This document shows positions 9,545 through 18,328 of a DNA stretch of 64,000 bases, piece by piece. Source of the stretch: Nisaea sp. Lineage in GTDB: Bacteria; Pseudomonadota; Alphaproteobacteria; Thalassobaculales; Thalassobaculaceae. A model generated the notes under the pieces. The model made no database searches and was not told the origin of the DNA. It saw nothing but the letters and a program-made list of their open reading frames with translations. Numbering within the stretch: position 1 is the first letter of the stretch; each line of letters opens with the position of its first letter. The position numbers were made by a program, and so were the translations under genes. The DNA lies in assembly GCF_034670185.1 (NCBI RefSeq), contig NZ_JAXMNY010000004.1, forward strand, positions 310,001 to 374,000. Direction: 5' to 3'.

Positions 9545-10665
9545 GGCAGCGCCTGCAGCGCCACGGTCAATTGCCCTGCGATGCTTTCGAGGCTGTGGCT
9601 GCGGTTTGCCTGCTCCCGGCCCGCCGCGCCGAGCGTGCGCGCCAGATCCATATCGAGAAGCAGTCGGTCAAGGTTCTCGGCAAAGGCTACGGAATCTCCT
9701 TCCGGAGAAAGCAGACCTGTTGCCCCATCGCTCACGATGTCCGGCACCCCGCCGACATCGCCGGCGACCACCGGGAGGCCGCTGGCCTGTGCCTCCAGTA
9801 ATGCCATGCCATAAGCCTCGTTGATGGAGGGCCAGGCGAGGATATCCGCCGCCTGATAGAGAAACCGCAACCGCGCGGCATCCACCGCCCCAAGCAGATG
9901 GACACGCACCCGATGCGGGGCGAAGCAGGCCTCAACCTCCGGCCGGCCGGCACCATCGCCGGCAATGATCAGGGCCCAACGCCTTTCGGCTGGAACGCGT
10001 GACAAAGCCTCCGCCAGAATTCGGTAGGAATCGATTTTCACGCCCGGCCGCATCATGCCGACAGCAAGCAGTAGCGGCTCCCCGGCGGAAATCCCGAGCT
10101 CTGCCCGCAAGGCCGGGCCGGCGGACGGATCTACCGGATAGGGCAGCCTGTCGAGGAACGGCTTGATCTGGAGATACGTCCCACCGGGCCCGAGGCATGG
10201 CGCCACGCATGGCTTGTCCCGGCTGTTGAAGCCAATGACAAGAGCCGCCTGGCCGAGCGCATCCAGGATCCGGCGATGGGAGTCCGCCCAGGGGCCTCCC
10301 GCCCGTTTCGGCGCATTCGAGGCTTCGGCTACTACATAGGGAATGCCGAGCCGGCGGGCGACCGCGGGGCCAATCAGATCCGGCGCCTTGTAATAGAGAT
10401 GGTACGAGAACCAGATGTCTGGTGTCGGAATTCTTCCGGATTCGCAACGTTCAACGAACTTGTCCGCAAAGCGCGCCCCCAGACGCACCAGATGAGCCTG
10501 GCGTTCCGGATCCCCCTCACCGTCCCGGCTGCGCAGGCGGGAGGCAAGAAACACCTCGTGTCCGCCCGCCCGAAGGGCCGCCATCAGCAGGCGCGCCATC
10601 CGCCGGTCACCGGAAGGGGTTGGCGCATCAGGGGATTTCAGGGGCGCGTAGAAGGCAATCCTCAC
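9538..10665 (-). CDS. GT4-family glycosyltransferase
   Basis: 375 aa with a GT-B fold. The N-terminus MRIAFYAPLKSPDAPTPSGD contains the open loop seen in GT4 enzymes. The C-terminal donor site has ADILAWPSINEAYGMALLEAQ, an EX7E-type motif (E of NEAYG to E of LLEAQ), followed by ASGLPVVAGDVGG. The start is GTG at 10665, overlapping the upstream stop in a GTGA. It is the third glycosyltransferase gene in the minus-strand operon. The transferred sugar is unknown. Confidence 0.88.
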   Translation of the reverse strand: MRIAFYAPLKSPDAPTPSGDRRMARLLMAALRAGGHEVFLASRLRSRDGEGDPERQAHLVRLGARFADKFVERCESGRIPTPDIWFSYHLYYKAPDLIGPAVARRLGIPYVVAEASNAPKRAGGPWADSHRRILDALGQAALVIGFNSRDKPCVAPCLGPGGTYLQIKPFLDRLPYPVDPSAGPALRAELGISAGEPLLLAVGMMRPGVKIDSYRILAEALSRVPAERRWALIIAGDGAGRPEVEACFAPHRVRVHLLGAVDAARLRFLYQAADILAWPSINEAYGMALLEAQASGLPVVAGDVGGVPDIVSDGATGLLSPEGDSVAFAENLDRLLLDMDLARTLGAAGREQANRSHSLESIAGQLTVALQALPC

Positions 10666-11933
10666 GCCGCTTCATCCGCTCCGGCAGCAGCGCCCGTCTC
10701 CGCCGAATTAAGCCCGAGCAACGCCGCAAGCGTCCCGATTGCCGCCTGATGACCGAACCGGGTTCGCACTTTAGCTTCGCCGGCGGCACCATATTGCATC
10801 CTGAGAGCCGGGTTCTGAATCAAGGTCTCGATAGCCGCCGTCAGCGCGGTGATATCGTCAGGTGGGACGAGAGCACCGGTCACCCCATTTTCAATGAGCT
10901 CCGGGATGGCGGATACATCGGTCGCTAGGCAGCAGAGCGCCTGGCTCTGCGCTTCCATCAATACATTTGGCAGCCCGTCCCGGTCGCCATCCGCGGCGAT
11001 CCGGCTCGGCAGAATGAAAAGATCGGAGTCCCGATAGGCTTCAAGAACGGCACTCTGCGCCGCCGCGCCCCGCCAGGTAACACGGTCCTTGAGCCCAAGT
11101 TCTTCAGCCTGGCTCTTCAGCGCCTTCAGCTCCTTGCCGCCACCGATATGGGTCCAGTGCCAGGATAATTCTTCCGGGAGCCGGGCAAGCGCATCCAACA
11201 GCTGGTCGAACCCCTTCTTCGGAACTGCTCGGCCAACCGACAGCAGGCGCACAGGCTCACTGCCGCCGGTACGCTCCATCATGCTCTCTCCTCCAGGCGA
11301 GAAACTGGAGAGATCGAGACCGTGATAGACCAACCTGATCTTGCCCGGCGCCAAGGAGTCCAGATGCTCAAAGCCATAGCGCGTGCAGGTCACGGCCCAG
11401 GCCGCATCGGCCAGCTTTTCGCGCTTCTCCCAGTCCGGCGAGAGCCAGATATCCTTGGCGTGCGCCGAAGCAGACCAGCTGCGCCCGCTTATCAGCGCCG
11501 CATAGCGGGCGACCGAGGACGGTGTGTGCAGGAAATGTGCGTAGATATGACGGAACCGCGGATCAAGCTCGGTCGCCAGCACCAGCGCCTGACCGAAACG
11601 TCGAGCCCGGTTCGGGGTGAAATCACGCTTCAGATCCGTCAGCCAGAGACGAAAGACCGCGCCGTAGCCAGGCATCCGGCGAGCCCTCCACCAGGCTTTC
11701 AGAACCCTCAACGGCTCCTGATAGAGATATTCCGGCAGATAGTTCACCGCGCTGGTGATCTTGGCATGCACCGGGTGACTGGCCTTGTCCGTCGGGCGAC
11801 GCAGGGAGACGATGGTGTAATCGAGCCCGAGGCGCTGCAGTTCAAGAATCTCCTGCGCGATGAAGGTTTCCGAGAGACGCGGATAGCCCTTCAGAACGAT
11901 TGCCGTCGGAACACTCGTCGCTGATGTTGTCAT
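10662..11933 (-). CDS. GT4-family glycosyltransferase
   Basis: 423 aa. The opening AIVLKGYPRLSETFIAQEI is characteristic of exopolysaccharide or colanic-acid-type GT4 transferases (WcaL/AmsK style). RLLSVGRAVPKKGFDQLLDA begins the donor domain, and SDLFILPSR with LPNVLMEAQSQ carries the acidic motif region. The C-terminus is an alanine/glycine-rich tail. The resemblance to capsule/EPS transferases supports a surface-glycan role. It lies 46 bases downstream of the first glycosyltransferase in this operon and overlaps the next by four. Confidence 0.88.
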   Translation of the reverse strand: MTTSATSVPTAIVLKGYPRLSETFIAQEILELQRLGLDYTIVSLRRPTDKASHPVHAKITSAVNYLPEYLYQEPLRVLKAWWRARRMPGYGAVFRLWLTDLKRDFTPNRARRFGQALVLATELDPRFRHIYAHFLHTPSSVARYAALISGRSWSASAHAKDIWLSPDWEKREKLADAAWAVTCTRYGFEHLDSLAPGKIRLVYHGLDLSSFSPGGESMMERTGGSEPVRLLSVGRAVPKKGFDQLLDALARLPEELSWHWTHIGGGKELKALKSQAEELGLKDRVTWRGAAAQSAVLEAYRDSDLFILPSRIAADGDRDGLPNVLMEAQSQALCCLATDVSAIPELIENGVTGALVPPDDITALTAAIETLIQNPALRMQYGAAGEAKVRTRFGHQAAIGTLAALLGLNSAETGAAAGADEAA

Positions 11934-11979
11934 AGCTTACTGAACCAATGTAACGCCTGTCCGCGAGCCGGACGCTGGC

Positions 11980-13224
11980 TCAGGCTTCGCGGCGGAGTAC
12001 AGAGACCTTGGCGACGTTGCCGTGCTCGTATAGCCAATGCTGTGCCAGCCGATTGACTTCCTCAAGCCCGTCCAACATTCCGGATTCCATGGTTTCCGAT
12101 GGTTTCGGCTGGCTGGGCAGGCGCCGCAAGGCATCTGACATGACATGCGGATCGCGTTCGCCATCATCCACGAGCATGGCGGTGATCCCCAGCTCTTCGG
12201 CGCGCGCGGCCCGGATATACTGTTCCATCCGCGGCTCCGTCCGGGGCACGATGAGCGCTCGCTTGTCGAAGGACAGGATCTCGCAGAAAGTGTTGTAACC
12301 GCCCATGGCAACGATGCCCGCCGCCCGCGCCATCAAACTCTCGATCCGTGAATCGAAGGTGATGACATCAACCCGGTCAAGCTCGGCCGCCCGCTCCATG
12401 AAGTCGTTCTGCAGCTCAGCCGGCATAAACGGTCCAAGCACGAGAAGGGCGCGATAGGGGAGATCCGTATCTGCCTCGTATGCCTTGAGAGCCCAGTCCA
12501 TAAGACCGTCTCCATCGCCACCGCCACCGGCCGTGACAAGAATGAACGGATCTTCCAGATCCGTCGTCATGATCGGGTGCACATGGCTCGGCACCTTGCG
12601 TTTCAGGTAACCTGTATAGGACGTTTTGGCCTCTACGGATTTCGGCATCGGCATGCCGGAATAAGGATCGCAGACAGACTGCAGGCCATAGACCCAGATC
12701 TCATCGTAGAAATCGCGAAGAGCTTCGACCGCGTTCTTGCGCTCCCACTCGGGCAGCAGCTTCTCAGGCTCGTCCATAACATCACGCAGGCCGAGAACCA
12801 GCGGAGTTCCCCGCTCTTTCAGCATCTCCAGGGTAGGCCTGACCTCACCGCGCAGCCCCCAGGGCTCCTTGTCGACGATGAAAAGATCCGGATCGAACGC
12901 ATCCGCCGTGTGCTTGATGATCGAGGACCGCAGATTGAGGGTGTCCTCAATATCGAGATGCAGATTGAGCGATGTGTAATCGCCGTTGCGCAACTTGATC
13001 ACGCCCGGAATGCGGACAAAATCGACGCGCGTGCGGAAATCGAAGCTGCCAATAATTGGCGAGCCGGACAAAATCAGCACGGACAGATCGGATTGCTGCT
13101 CCACCAAGGAGTGCGCGATTGCCCGGCAGCGCCGAAGGTGGCCCAGCCCCATCGTATCGTGGCTGTACATCAGCACACGTTTCGGGCCGCGCTTGTTGCT
13201 CGCGTATGTCAAACGCCCATCCAC
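11980..13224 (-). CDS. MurG-like glycosyltransferase, first gene of glycan operon
   Basis: 414 aa, opening RVLMYSHDTMGLGHLRRCRA, with the same GxGHLRR motif as the protein at 7791-8954. The donor domain has DPFILVTAGGGGDGDGLM, and MGGYNTFCEILSF matches the NTxxE-type segment of GT28-like enzymes. The start is GTG at 13224, because the nearby ATG at 13220 leads straight to a stop in its frame; the Shine-Dalgarno is weak (AAGG, rather distant), so the exact start is uncertain. It faces the atypical ABC protein across a 207-base divergent intergenic region. Confidence 0.82.
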   Translation of the reverse strand: MDGRLTYASNKRGPKRVLMYSHDTMGLGHLRRCRAIAHSLVEQQSDLSVLILSGSPIIGSFDFRTRVDFVRIPGVIKLRNGDYTSLNLHLDIEDTLNLRSSIIKHTADAFDPDLFIVDKEPWGLRGEVRPTLEMLKERGTPLVLGLRDVMDEPEKLLPEWERKNAVEALRDFYDEIWVYGLQSVCDPYSGMPMPKSVEAKTSYTGYLKRKVPSHVHPIMTTDLEDPFILVTAGGGGDGDGLMDWALKAYEADTDLPYRALLVLGPFMPAELQNDFMERAAELDRVDVITFDSRIESLMARAAGIVAMGGYNTFCEILSFDKRALIVPRTEPRMEQYIRAARAEELGITAMLVDDGERDPHVMSDALRRLPSQPKPSETMESGMLDGLEEVNRLAQHWLYEHGNVAKVSVLRREA

Positions 13225-13431
13225 TCACACATCGGCCTTGAAAGCTGAAGGCCCCGCAGAATCGCAGGTTCGATCCCCACGCATATCCCCATTTTTTCAC
13301 TATGCCACAGTGTGCCTTGTGGCAAAACCAGTTTGGCCCTTCACTGATTTACCTTATGACACTGTTCAGTTACTGTTTTGCGTGCAAACGATTTTTGCCG
13401 ACAGCATCAACCGGCATAGGCTACCGATCGC
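13225..13431. promoter_or_regulatory. Divergent intergenic region between glycan operon and ABC operon
   Basis: 207 bases separate the two oppositely transcribed operons, so promoters for both must lie here or overlap the starts. The stretch around 13310-13400 is relatively AT-rich (TTCACTGATTTACC, TTCAGTTACTGTTTTGCG). I see one GANTC site at 13259-13263. I could not assign convincing -35/-10 pairs or an operator. Confidence 0.4.
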
Positions 13432-16068
13432 ATGGAACCTACGATATTCCGGTTCATTTTCCGGCATAGCAAGAAAGAGCAGATCTTCCTTCTTGTGCTG
13501 ACCGGGCTCTCTTTCCCGTTTCTTTATTATTCCCTGGATCTGCCAAAAACCATCATCAACCAGGCCATCGGCGGAAAAGACTTCCCCCGCGACCTGTTTG
13601 GTTATCAGTTTGATCAGATCCCCTATCTGCTGCTGCTGAGCGTGATCTTCCTCGCTCTCGTGTGCATCAATGGCGCATTCAAATACTATATCAACGTCTA
13701 TCGCGGCCAGCTCGGCGAACGCATGTTACGCCGGCTGCGCTACGATCTTTATGCCCGGGTTCTGCGGTTCCCTCTGCCACATTTCAAACGGGTCAGCCAG
13801 GGCGAGGTGATCCCGATGATCACCGCCGAGGTCGAACCGCTGGGCGGCTTCATAGGCGATTCGGTGTCGCTGCCGGCTTTTCAGGGCGGCACCCTGCTGA
13901 CCATTCTGATCTTCATGTTCGTGCAGGACCCTATCCTCGGAACGGCGGCCATCGCGCTCTATCCGATACAGGGCTATATCATTCCGAAACTGCAACGTCG
14001 TGTGAATGAGCTCGGCAAGGAACGGGTGAAAGCGGTTCGCAATCTATCCGACCGGATCGGCGAAAGCATTTCCGGTGTTCAGGAGATCCACGCCAACAAT
14101 ACGGCGCGCTTCGCGCTCGCCAATTTCACAGCCCGGCTGGGCGAGATCTACACGATCCGCTACGAAATCTACCGGCGGAAGTTCTTCATCAAGTTCCTGA
14201 ACAACTTCATAGCCCAGCTCACCCCGTTCTTTTTCTATTCGATCGGCGGCGTCCTTGTGATCAAGGGAGATCTCACCTTCGGGGCGCTCGTCGCCATCCT
14301 CGCTGCCTACAAGGATCTTTCCGCGCCCTGGAAGGAACTGCTGACCTACTACCAGCGCAAGGAAGATTCCCGGATCAAGTACGATCAGGTGATCGAGCAG
14401 TTCGATACTGCCGGCAGCCTGAGCGAAGCCCAGCAACTGGACGAGCCGGAGGAGCCCGTCTCCCTTGCGGGACCGGTCGTGGTGCGAAATCTCGGCCTCA
14501 AGGATGACGACGGCGAAATCCTGCTGGAAAACGTCAATTTCGAGATCAAGCAAGGCGAAAAAATCGCGATCGCGGGACCCGGCGGCGGCGGCAAAGATAT
14601 GCTTGCCATGGTCGCCGCCCGCCTGCTGTCGCCGACATCCGGCAGCATCACCATGAACGGGATCGATATCGCGGGACTGCCAGAGGCCGTCACCGGGCGG
14701 CGGATCGGCTATGTCGGACCGGGCGCCTTCGTGTTCTCCAGGACAATACGTGAAAACCTGCTGATGGGCGCTCGCCACTTCCCGCACGGCGATCCGGACC
14801 CTGATTGCTTCCCGGACGCCCCGGAACAGCGCCTGGCCGCCGAGGCAGCCGGAAACTCGCTCGATCCGATTTCAGCCCACTGGGTCGACTACCAGGCGGT
14901 TGGCATCGACGAAGAGAACCTGAATGTACGCCTCGCCGACCTGTTACGCGTGGTCGGCCTTGAAGACGAAGTCTATGCCTTTGGCCTGCGCGGCGCCCTC
15001 AATGTGGCGGGCAAGGAAGAAGCAGGCCATCGGATCCTCGGAGCGCGGTCAAAACTCCGCTCACGCCTTGAGGAACTTGGACTGGACCATCTGATCGAGC
15101 CGTTCGATGCCGAGAAATTCAATACCAATGCGACCGTCGCCGAAAACCTTCTGTTCGGCACCCCTGTTGGCGAACAGTTCAGGCTCGATCATCTCGCCGA
15201 GGACCCCTATGTCCGCTCGATTCTCGACAAGGTCGGTCTGACAGAAGATTTTATCCGGATCGGCCGCGATGTGGCCACGACCATGGTCGAGCTGTTCAAG
15301 GACTTGCCGCCTGACCATGAGTTCTTCGCACAGTATGCCTTCATCTCGGCCGACGACCTGCCGGACTTCCAGACCCTGTTGCAGCGGGCCGACAGGGTCG
15401 GCCTGGAAGGTATGGAGCCGGCGGACCGGAACCGCTTCCTCGAGTTGCCGTTCAAGCTGATCCCGGCCCGGCATCGCCTCGGCATGATCGAGGACGATCA
15501 GCAGACCCGGATCCTTGAAGCCCGCAAAGCCTTTCGCGAAGGCCTCCCGGAAGAGCAGCGTTCGGCTCTTGAATTCTTCTCGGTCGACCAGTTCAATCTC
15601 GCGGCGTCGGTGCAGGACAATATCCTGTTCGGCAAGATCGCCTACGGCCAGGCCGATGCCGGCAATCGTGTCGGTGCGGTCCTCGCGGAAGTCATCGAGT
15701 CCGAAGGCTTGCGTGATACGGTGATCTTGATCGGGTTGGGGGCTGAGGCCGGGATCGCCGGCTCTCGTCTCACCGCCCCGCAGCGGCAAAAGGTCGCGAT
15801 TGCCCGCATGTTGCTCCGCCGGCCGGATATCCTCATCCTGAACGAGGCGGTTTCAACCCTCGATTCCGGGGTTCAGGGGCCGACCATTGCCCGCATCCTG
15901 AATGAGGCCGCCGACCGTACTGTTATTCTCATTGCGCATCGCGCCCGCTTGGCGCAGCCGTTCGACCGTGTTCTGGTAATGCGCGGCGGCCGGGTGATCG
16001 AGGACGGCTCGTTTGATACTCTCGACAAGGAAGGGACCGCGCTTCGGGCACTGCTGGACGAGGAATAA
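13432..16068 (+). CDS. Atypical ABC exporter-like protein with degenerate ATPase and long insertion
   Basis: 878 aa. Residues about 15-310 form an ABC exporter membrane domain with roughly five or six hydrophobic segments and the usual intracellular helix text (RRLRYDLYARVLRFPLPHF, RIGESISGVQEIHAN). The nucleotide-binding part starts near 345 but is unusual. Walker A is GPGGGGKD (382-389), with Asp where Ser/Thr is expected. The signature is SRLTAPQRQK (about 778-787) instead of LSGGQ. Walker B is ILILNEA, with Asn804 in place of Asp. The H-loop histidine (LIAHR) is kept. About 350 residues separate the Q-loop region from the signature, against some 60-70 normally. That insertion holds repeats of the xNLLxG segment (438-446, 568-576, 726-734). 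ATP binding may persist, but hydrolysis looks doubtful. The cNMP-binding gene follows 29 bases on. Confidence 0.85.
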   Translation: MEPTIFRFIFRHSKKEQIFLLVLTGLSFPFLYYSLDLPKTIINQAIGGKDFPRDLFGYQFDQIPYLLLLSVIFLALVCINGAFKYYINVYRGQLGERMLRRLRYDLYARVLRFPLPHFKRVSQGEVIPMITAEVEPLGGFIGDSVSLPAFQGGTLLTILIFMFVQDPILGTAAIALYPIQGYIIPKLQRRVNELGKERVKAVRNLSDRIGESISGVQEIHANNTARFALANFTARLGEIYTIRYEIYRRKFFIKFLNNFIAQLTPFFFYSIGGVLVIKGDLTFGALVAILAAYKDLSAPWKELLTYYQRKEDSRIKYDQVIEQFDTAGSLSEAQQLDEPEEPVSLAGPVVVRNLGLKDDDGEILLENVNFEIKQGEKIAIAGPGGGGKDMLAMVAARLLSPTSGSITMNGIDIAGLPEAVTGRRIGYVGPGAFVFSRTIRENLLMGARHFPHGDPDPDCFPDAPEQRLAAEAAGNSLDPISAHWVDYQAVGIDEENLNVRLADLLRVVGLEDEVYAFGLRGALNVAGKEEAGHRILGARSKLRSRLEELGLDHLIEPFDAEKFNTNATVAENLLFGTPVGEQFRLDHLAEDPYVRSILDKVGLTEDFIRIGRDVATTMVELFKDLPPDHEFFAQYAFISADDLPDFQTLLQRADRVGLEGMEPADRNRFLELPFKLIPARHRLGMIEDDQQTRILEARKAFREGLPEEQRSALEFFSVDQFNLAASVQDNILFGKIAYGQADAGNRVGAVLAEVIESEGLRDTVILIGLGAEAGIAGSRLTAPQRQKVAIARMLLRRPDILILNEAVSTLDSGVQGPTIARILNEAADRTVILIAHRARLAQPFDRVLVMRGGRVIEDGSFDTLDKEGTALRALLDEE

Positions 16069-16097
16069 CCCGGAACCGGTAACGTAAAAGGTCTACC

Positions 16098-16553
16098 ATG
16101 AGTCTGAATGAAGAAGTCGAGCTCCTGAAGAATATCCCGCTCTTCGCCAAGATCGAGCCGTCGAAGCTAAAGCTTCTCGCCTTCACCTCGGAGCGACTGA
16201 ATTATGCGGACGGACAGGTGCTCTTCAGTCAGGGGGATACCGGCGACGCCGCCTATATCATTATCGACGGCACCGCCTCGGTGTTGATTGGAACAGGGAA
16301 CGGCACAGTCGAAGTCGCCCAGCTCAGCAAGGGAGACGTGGTCGGCGAGATCGCCATTCTCTGCGATGTGCCGCGGACCGCGACCGTGCAGGCCAAGGAA
16401 TCCCTGACCACCCTGAAGATCAACAAGGAAGCCTTCTTCCGCCTCGTCACCGACTTCCCGCAGATCGCGGTCGAAATCATGCGAGAGCTGGCGGGCCGCC
16501 TGGAGCAGACAAACATCCAGCTCCGCGCCGCCCTTTCAGATAACGGAAACTAG
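16098..16553 (+). CDS. Stand-alone cyclic-nucleotide-binding domain protein
   Basis: 151 aa, almost entirely one cNMP-binding beta-roll. QVLFSQGDTGDAAYIIIDG gives the first strands, and the phosphate-binding cassette reads GDVVGEIAILCDVPRTATVQA (core GEIA and RTATV), retaining the Glu and Arg that bind the cyclic nucleotide. The chain ends with a short helical segment. There is no helix-turn-helix, kinase or membrane segment, so it is not a Crp-type transcription factor; it probably signals by protein contact. AAAGG six bases before the ATG is a good ribosome site. Its position directly after the ABC protein suggests it regulates that protein. Confidence 0.88.
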   Translation: MSLNEEVELLKNIPLFAKIEPSKLKLLAFTSERLNYADGQVLFSQGDTGDAAYIIIDGTASVLIGTGNGTVEVAQLSKGDVVGEIAILCDVPRTATVQAKESLTTLKINKEAFFRLVTDFPQIAVEIMRELAGRLEQTNIQLRAALSDNGN

Positions 16554-16562
16554 CAACAGCCC

Positions 16563-17051
16563 ATGAGCCGCCTCGACAGTGCCATCCGGCGTCTTCAGGC
16601 GCAGCAACTCAGCCTGGAATGGGCCGCCTCAGCCGTTGCAAATCATTCCGGAAACGCAATAGAGCTCGGCCTCGGCAATGGCCGGACCTTCGACCATCTG
16701 CGCTCTCTGATGCCGGACCGGCCTCTCTATGTGTTCGACCGGCAGATCGCCGCACACCCGGACTGCATCCCGGCCGACGACCGGATTTTCCTCGGTGACT
16801 TTCGTGAAACGCTGATCAAGGCGAAGCAGGCTCTCGGCCAGACCGTGCTGCTGGCCCATCTCGATATCGGCACAGGCGATAAAGAGGCCAGCATCGCGCT
16901 GGCCGCTGAAATTGCACCGCTCGTTAACAGTCTGCTCGCCGACGGCGCCGTCGTGGTCAGCGACCAGCCTGTGATGCTGCCGCGCTGGACAAGCGCGGCA
17001 TTGCCGGAAGGTATCAAGCCTGGTCGTATCCATCTCTACAGGATCGGCTAG
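16563..17051 (+). CDS. Small class I SAM-dependent methyltransferase-like protein
   Basis: 162 aa. The sequence NAIELGLGNGRTFDHLRSLM matches motif I of Rossmann-fold methyltransferases (E/D-x-G-x-G). YVFDRQIAAHPD corresponds to the acidic residue after strand 2, and LLAHLDIGTGDKEA to the strand 4 region. It is short for an active methyltransferase with its own substrate domain. It lies nine bases after the cNMP-binding gene and is the last gene of this plus-strand trio. The substrate is unknown; methylation of a glycan or of a regulatory partner would both fit. Confidence 0.7.
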   Translation: MSRLDSAIRRLQAQQLSLEWAASAVANHSGNAIELGLGNGRTFDHLRSLMPDRPLYVFDRQIAAHPDCIPADDRIFLGDFRETLIKAKQALGQTVLLAHLDIGTGDKEASIALAAEIAPLVNSLLADGAVVVSDQPVMLPRWTSAALPEGIKPGRIHLYRIG

Positions 17052-17125
17052 CCTTGCCGGGTTGAACTGGGCCGGAAAAGACGCATCTCAGATCCAGGAA
17101 ATCATCATTCACGCGGGGCTTCCCT

Positions 17126-18211
17126 TTGGACTCACTGACCCAGATCGTGCTCGGCGCGACAGTATCCGTTGCCGTTGCCGGCCGCCGCATCGGCCCCCGC
17201 AAAGCCGCCCTGCTCGGCGCCGGGCTGGGCACCCTGCCTGATCTCGATGTGCTGGTTCGCCATGGAGACGCAGTGAGCAACTTCATCCTGCATCGTGGCT
17301 GGAGCCATTCCCTGCTGGTCCACGCCGCGGTCACACCACTGATCGCCGAAGGAGTGATGCGGGCCTTCAATGGCCTCAGAGAGCATCGCGTCACAGCCTA
17401 TCTGACCGTGCTCCTCTGCCTTGCCACCCACGCGCTGCTTGATTCGATGACGGTTTATGGCACCCGGCTGCTCTGGCCCCTGGATGACACGCCCTTCGGC
17501 ATCGGCTCCATCTTCATCATCGACCCGCTCTATACCCTGCCGCTTGCGATTGCCGCCGTGTGGGCGGTGCTGCGACGCAACTGGTCGGCAAAGGTCGGAC
17601 GAGTCACCGCAGTGACCCTCGCCCTGTCGACCCTGTATCTCGGCTGGTCTCTGGTGGCGCAGCAGATCGCTGATGGCAAAGCGCGGACTGCACTGGCGGA
17701 AGCGGGCCTCAAGGCGGACAAGCTTCTAGCGACGCCGATGCCCTTCAACACCCTGTTCTGGCGCGCCATCGCGATCGACGGGAGCCACTACTACAACATC
17801 TATCAGCCGCTTCTGGCCGGCACGGACGCGGCCCGTATCCATATGCACCCACGCCTGGCAGAGAATGGCCCCTGTCTCGCCACGATCCCGAGCGGTGCCG
17901 CCGTGGCCGCCTTCTCGAAGGGCTATTACCGCACCTTTACGGATGAAAGCGGACTGAGGATTGCCGATCTGAGGATGGGTGTAACACCGAGTTTCGTGTT
18001 CGATTTTCGCGTCGCGGCCCCGGAAGGGGACCGCTGGAAGGCCATTGTGCCAGAGCGCATCCGCAATGCCCGCTCCGCACCCGGTGATATCGGCTGGCTG
18101 TTCGATGGCATGTCCGGCGGCGCCATGATCCGCCCGGCGGAAGCGGCAAGTCTCTTCGATCCGGCTGCGCCATTGCTTGCTGCCCTGCCGGAAACGCCCA
18201 GCTGCGGGTGA
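17126..18211 (+). CDS. YdjM-family membrane-bound metal-dependent hydrolase
   Basis: 361 aa. The N-terminus MDSLTQIVLGATVSVAVAGR and the metal-binding text GTLPDLDVLVRHG and LHRGWSHSLLVHA identify the YdjM/LexA-regulated hydrolase family (PF04307). Later helices include LLCLATHALLDSMTVYGT (a further conserved His and Asp) and LYTLPLAIAAVWAVL. A soluble C-terminal part of about 170 residues is presumably periplasmic. The start is TTG at 17126, chosen because the conserved MDSLTQ N-terminus begins there. The biochemical substrate of this family is poorly known. Confidence 0.85.
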   Translation: MDSLTQIVLGATVSVAVAGRRIGPRKAALLGAGLGTLPDLDVLVRHGDAVSNFILHRGWSHSLLVHAAVTPLIAEGVMRAFNGLREHRVTAYLTVLLCLATHALLDSMTVYGTRLLWPLDDTPFGIGSIFIIDPLYTLPLAIAAVWAVLRRNWSAKVGRVTAVTLALSTLYLGWSLVAQQIADGKARTALAEAGLKADKLLATPMPFNTLFWRAIAIDGSHYYNIYQPLLAGTDAARIHMHPRLAENGPCLATIPSGAAVAAFSKGYYRTFTDESGLRIADLRMGVTPSFVFDFRVAAPEGDRWKAIVPERIRNARSAPGDIGWLFDGMSGGAMIRPAEAASLFDPAAPLLAALPETPSCG

Positions 18212-18227
18212 GTTCTCTAAAGGCTCC

Positions 18228-18310
18228 TCATCCTCGCAAAAGCGGGGACCCAAGGGAAGACGGGCCTGGCTTGATGATCGCTGGGTTCCCTCTTTCGAGG
18301 GAATGACGGC
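18228..18310. repeat. Palindromic intergenic element (two hairpins)
   Basis: Between two convergent genes sit two hairpins: CCTCGC-AAAA-GCGGGG (18232-18247) and a perfect TTCCCTC-TTTC-GAGGGAA (18286-18303), the latter followed by TGACG. The text GGGACCCA and TGGGTTCCC also pair with each other. This resembles a degenerate copy of the dispersed CGTCATTCCC...GGGAATGACG palindromes common in proteobacterial genomes. It may also act as a transcriptional barrier for both flanking genes, although no T-run follows. Confidence 0.65.
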
Positions 18311-18328
18311 TATCGGTAGATTCGAGCG

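Noticed and set aside
14740..15640. Possibility that the long ABC insertion reflects a frameshift or assembly error
   Set aside because: The frame is open without interruption, codon use is uniform and the inserted text is protein-like with recurrent NBD-type motifs, so it reads as a real insertion.
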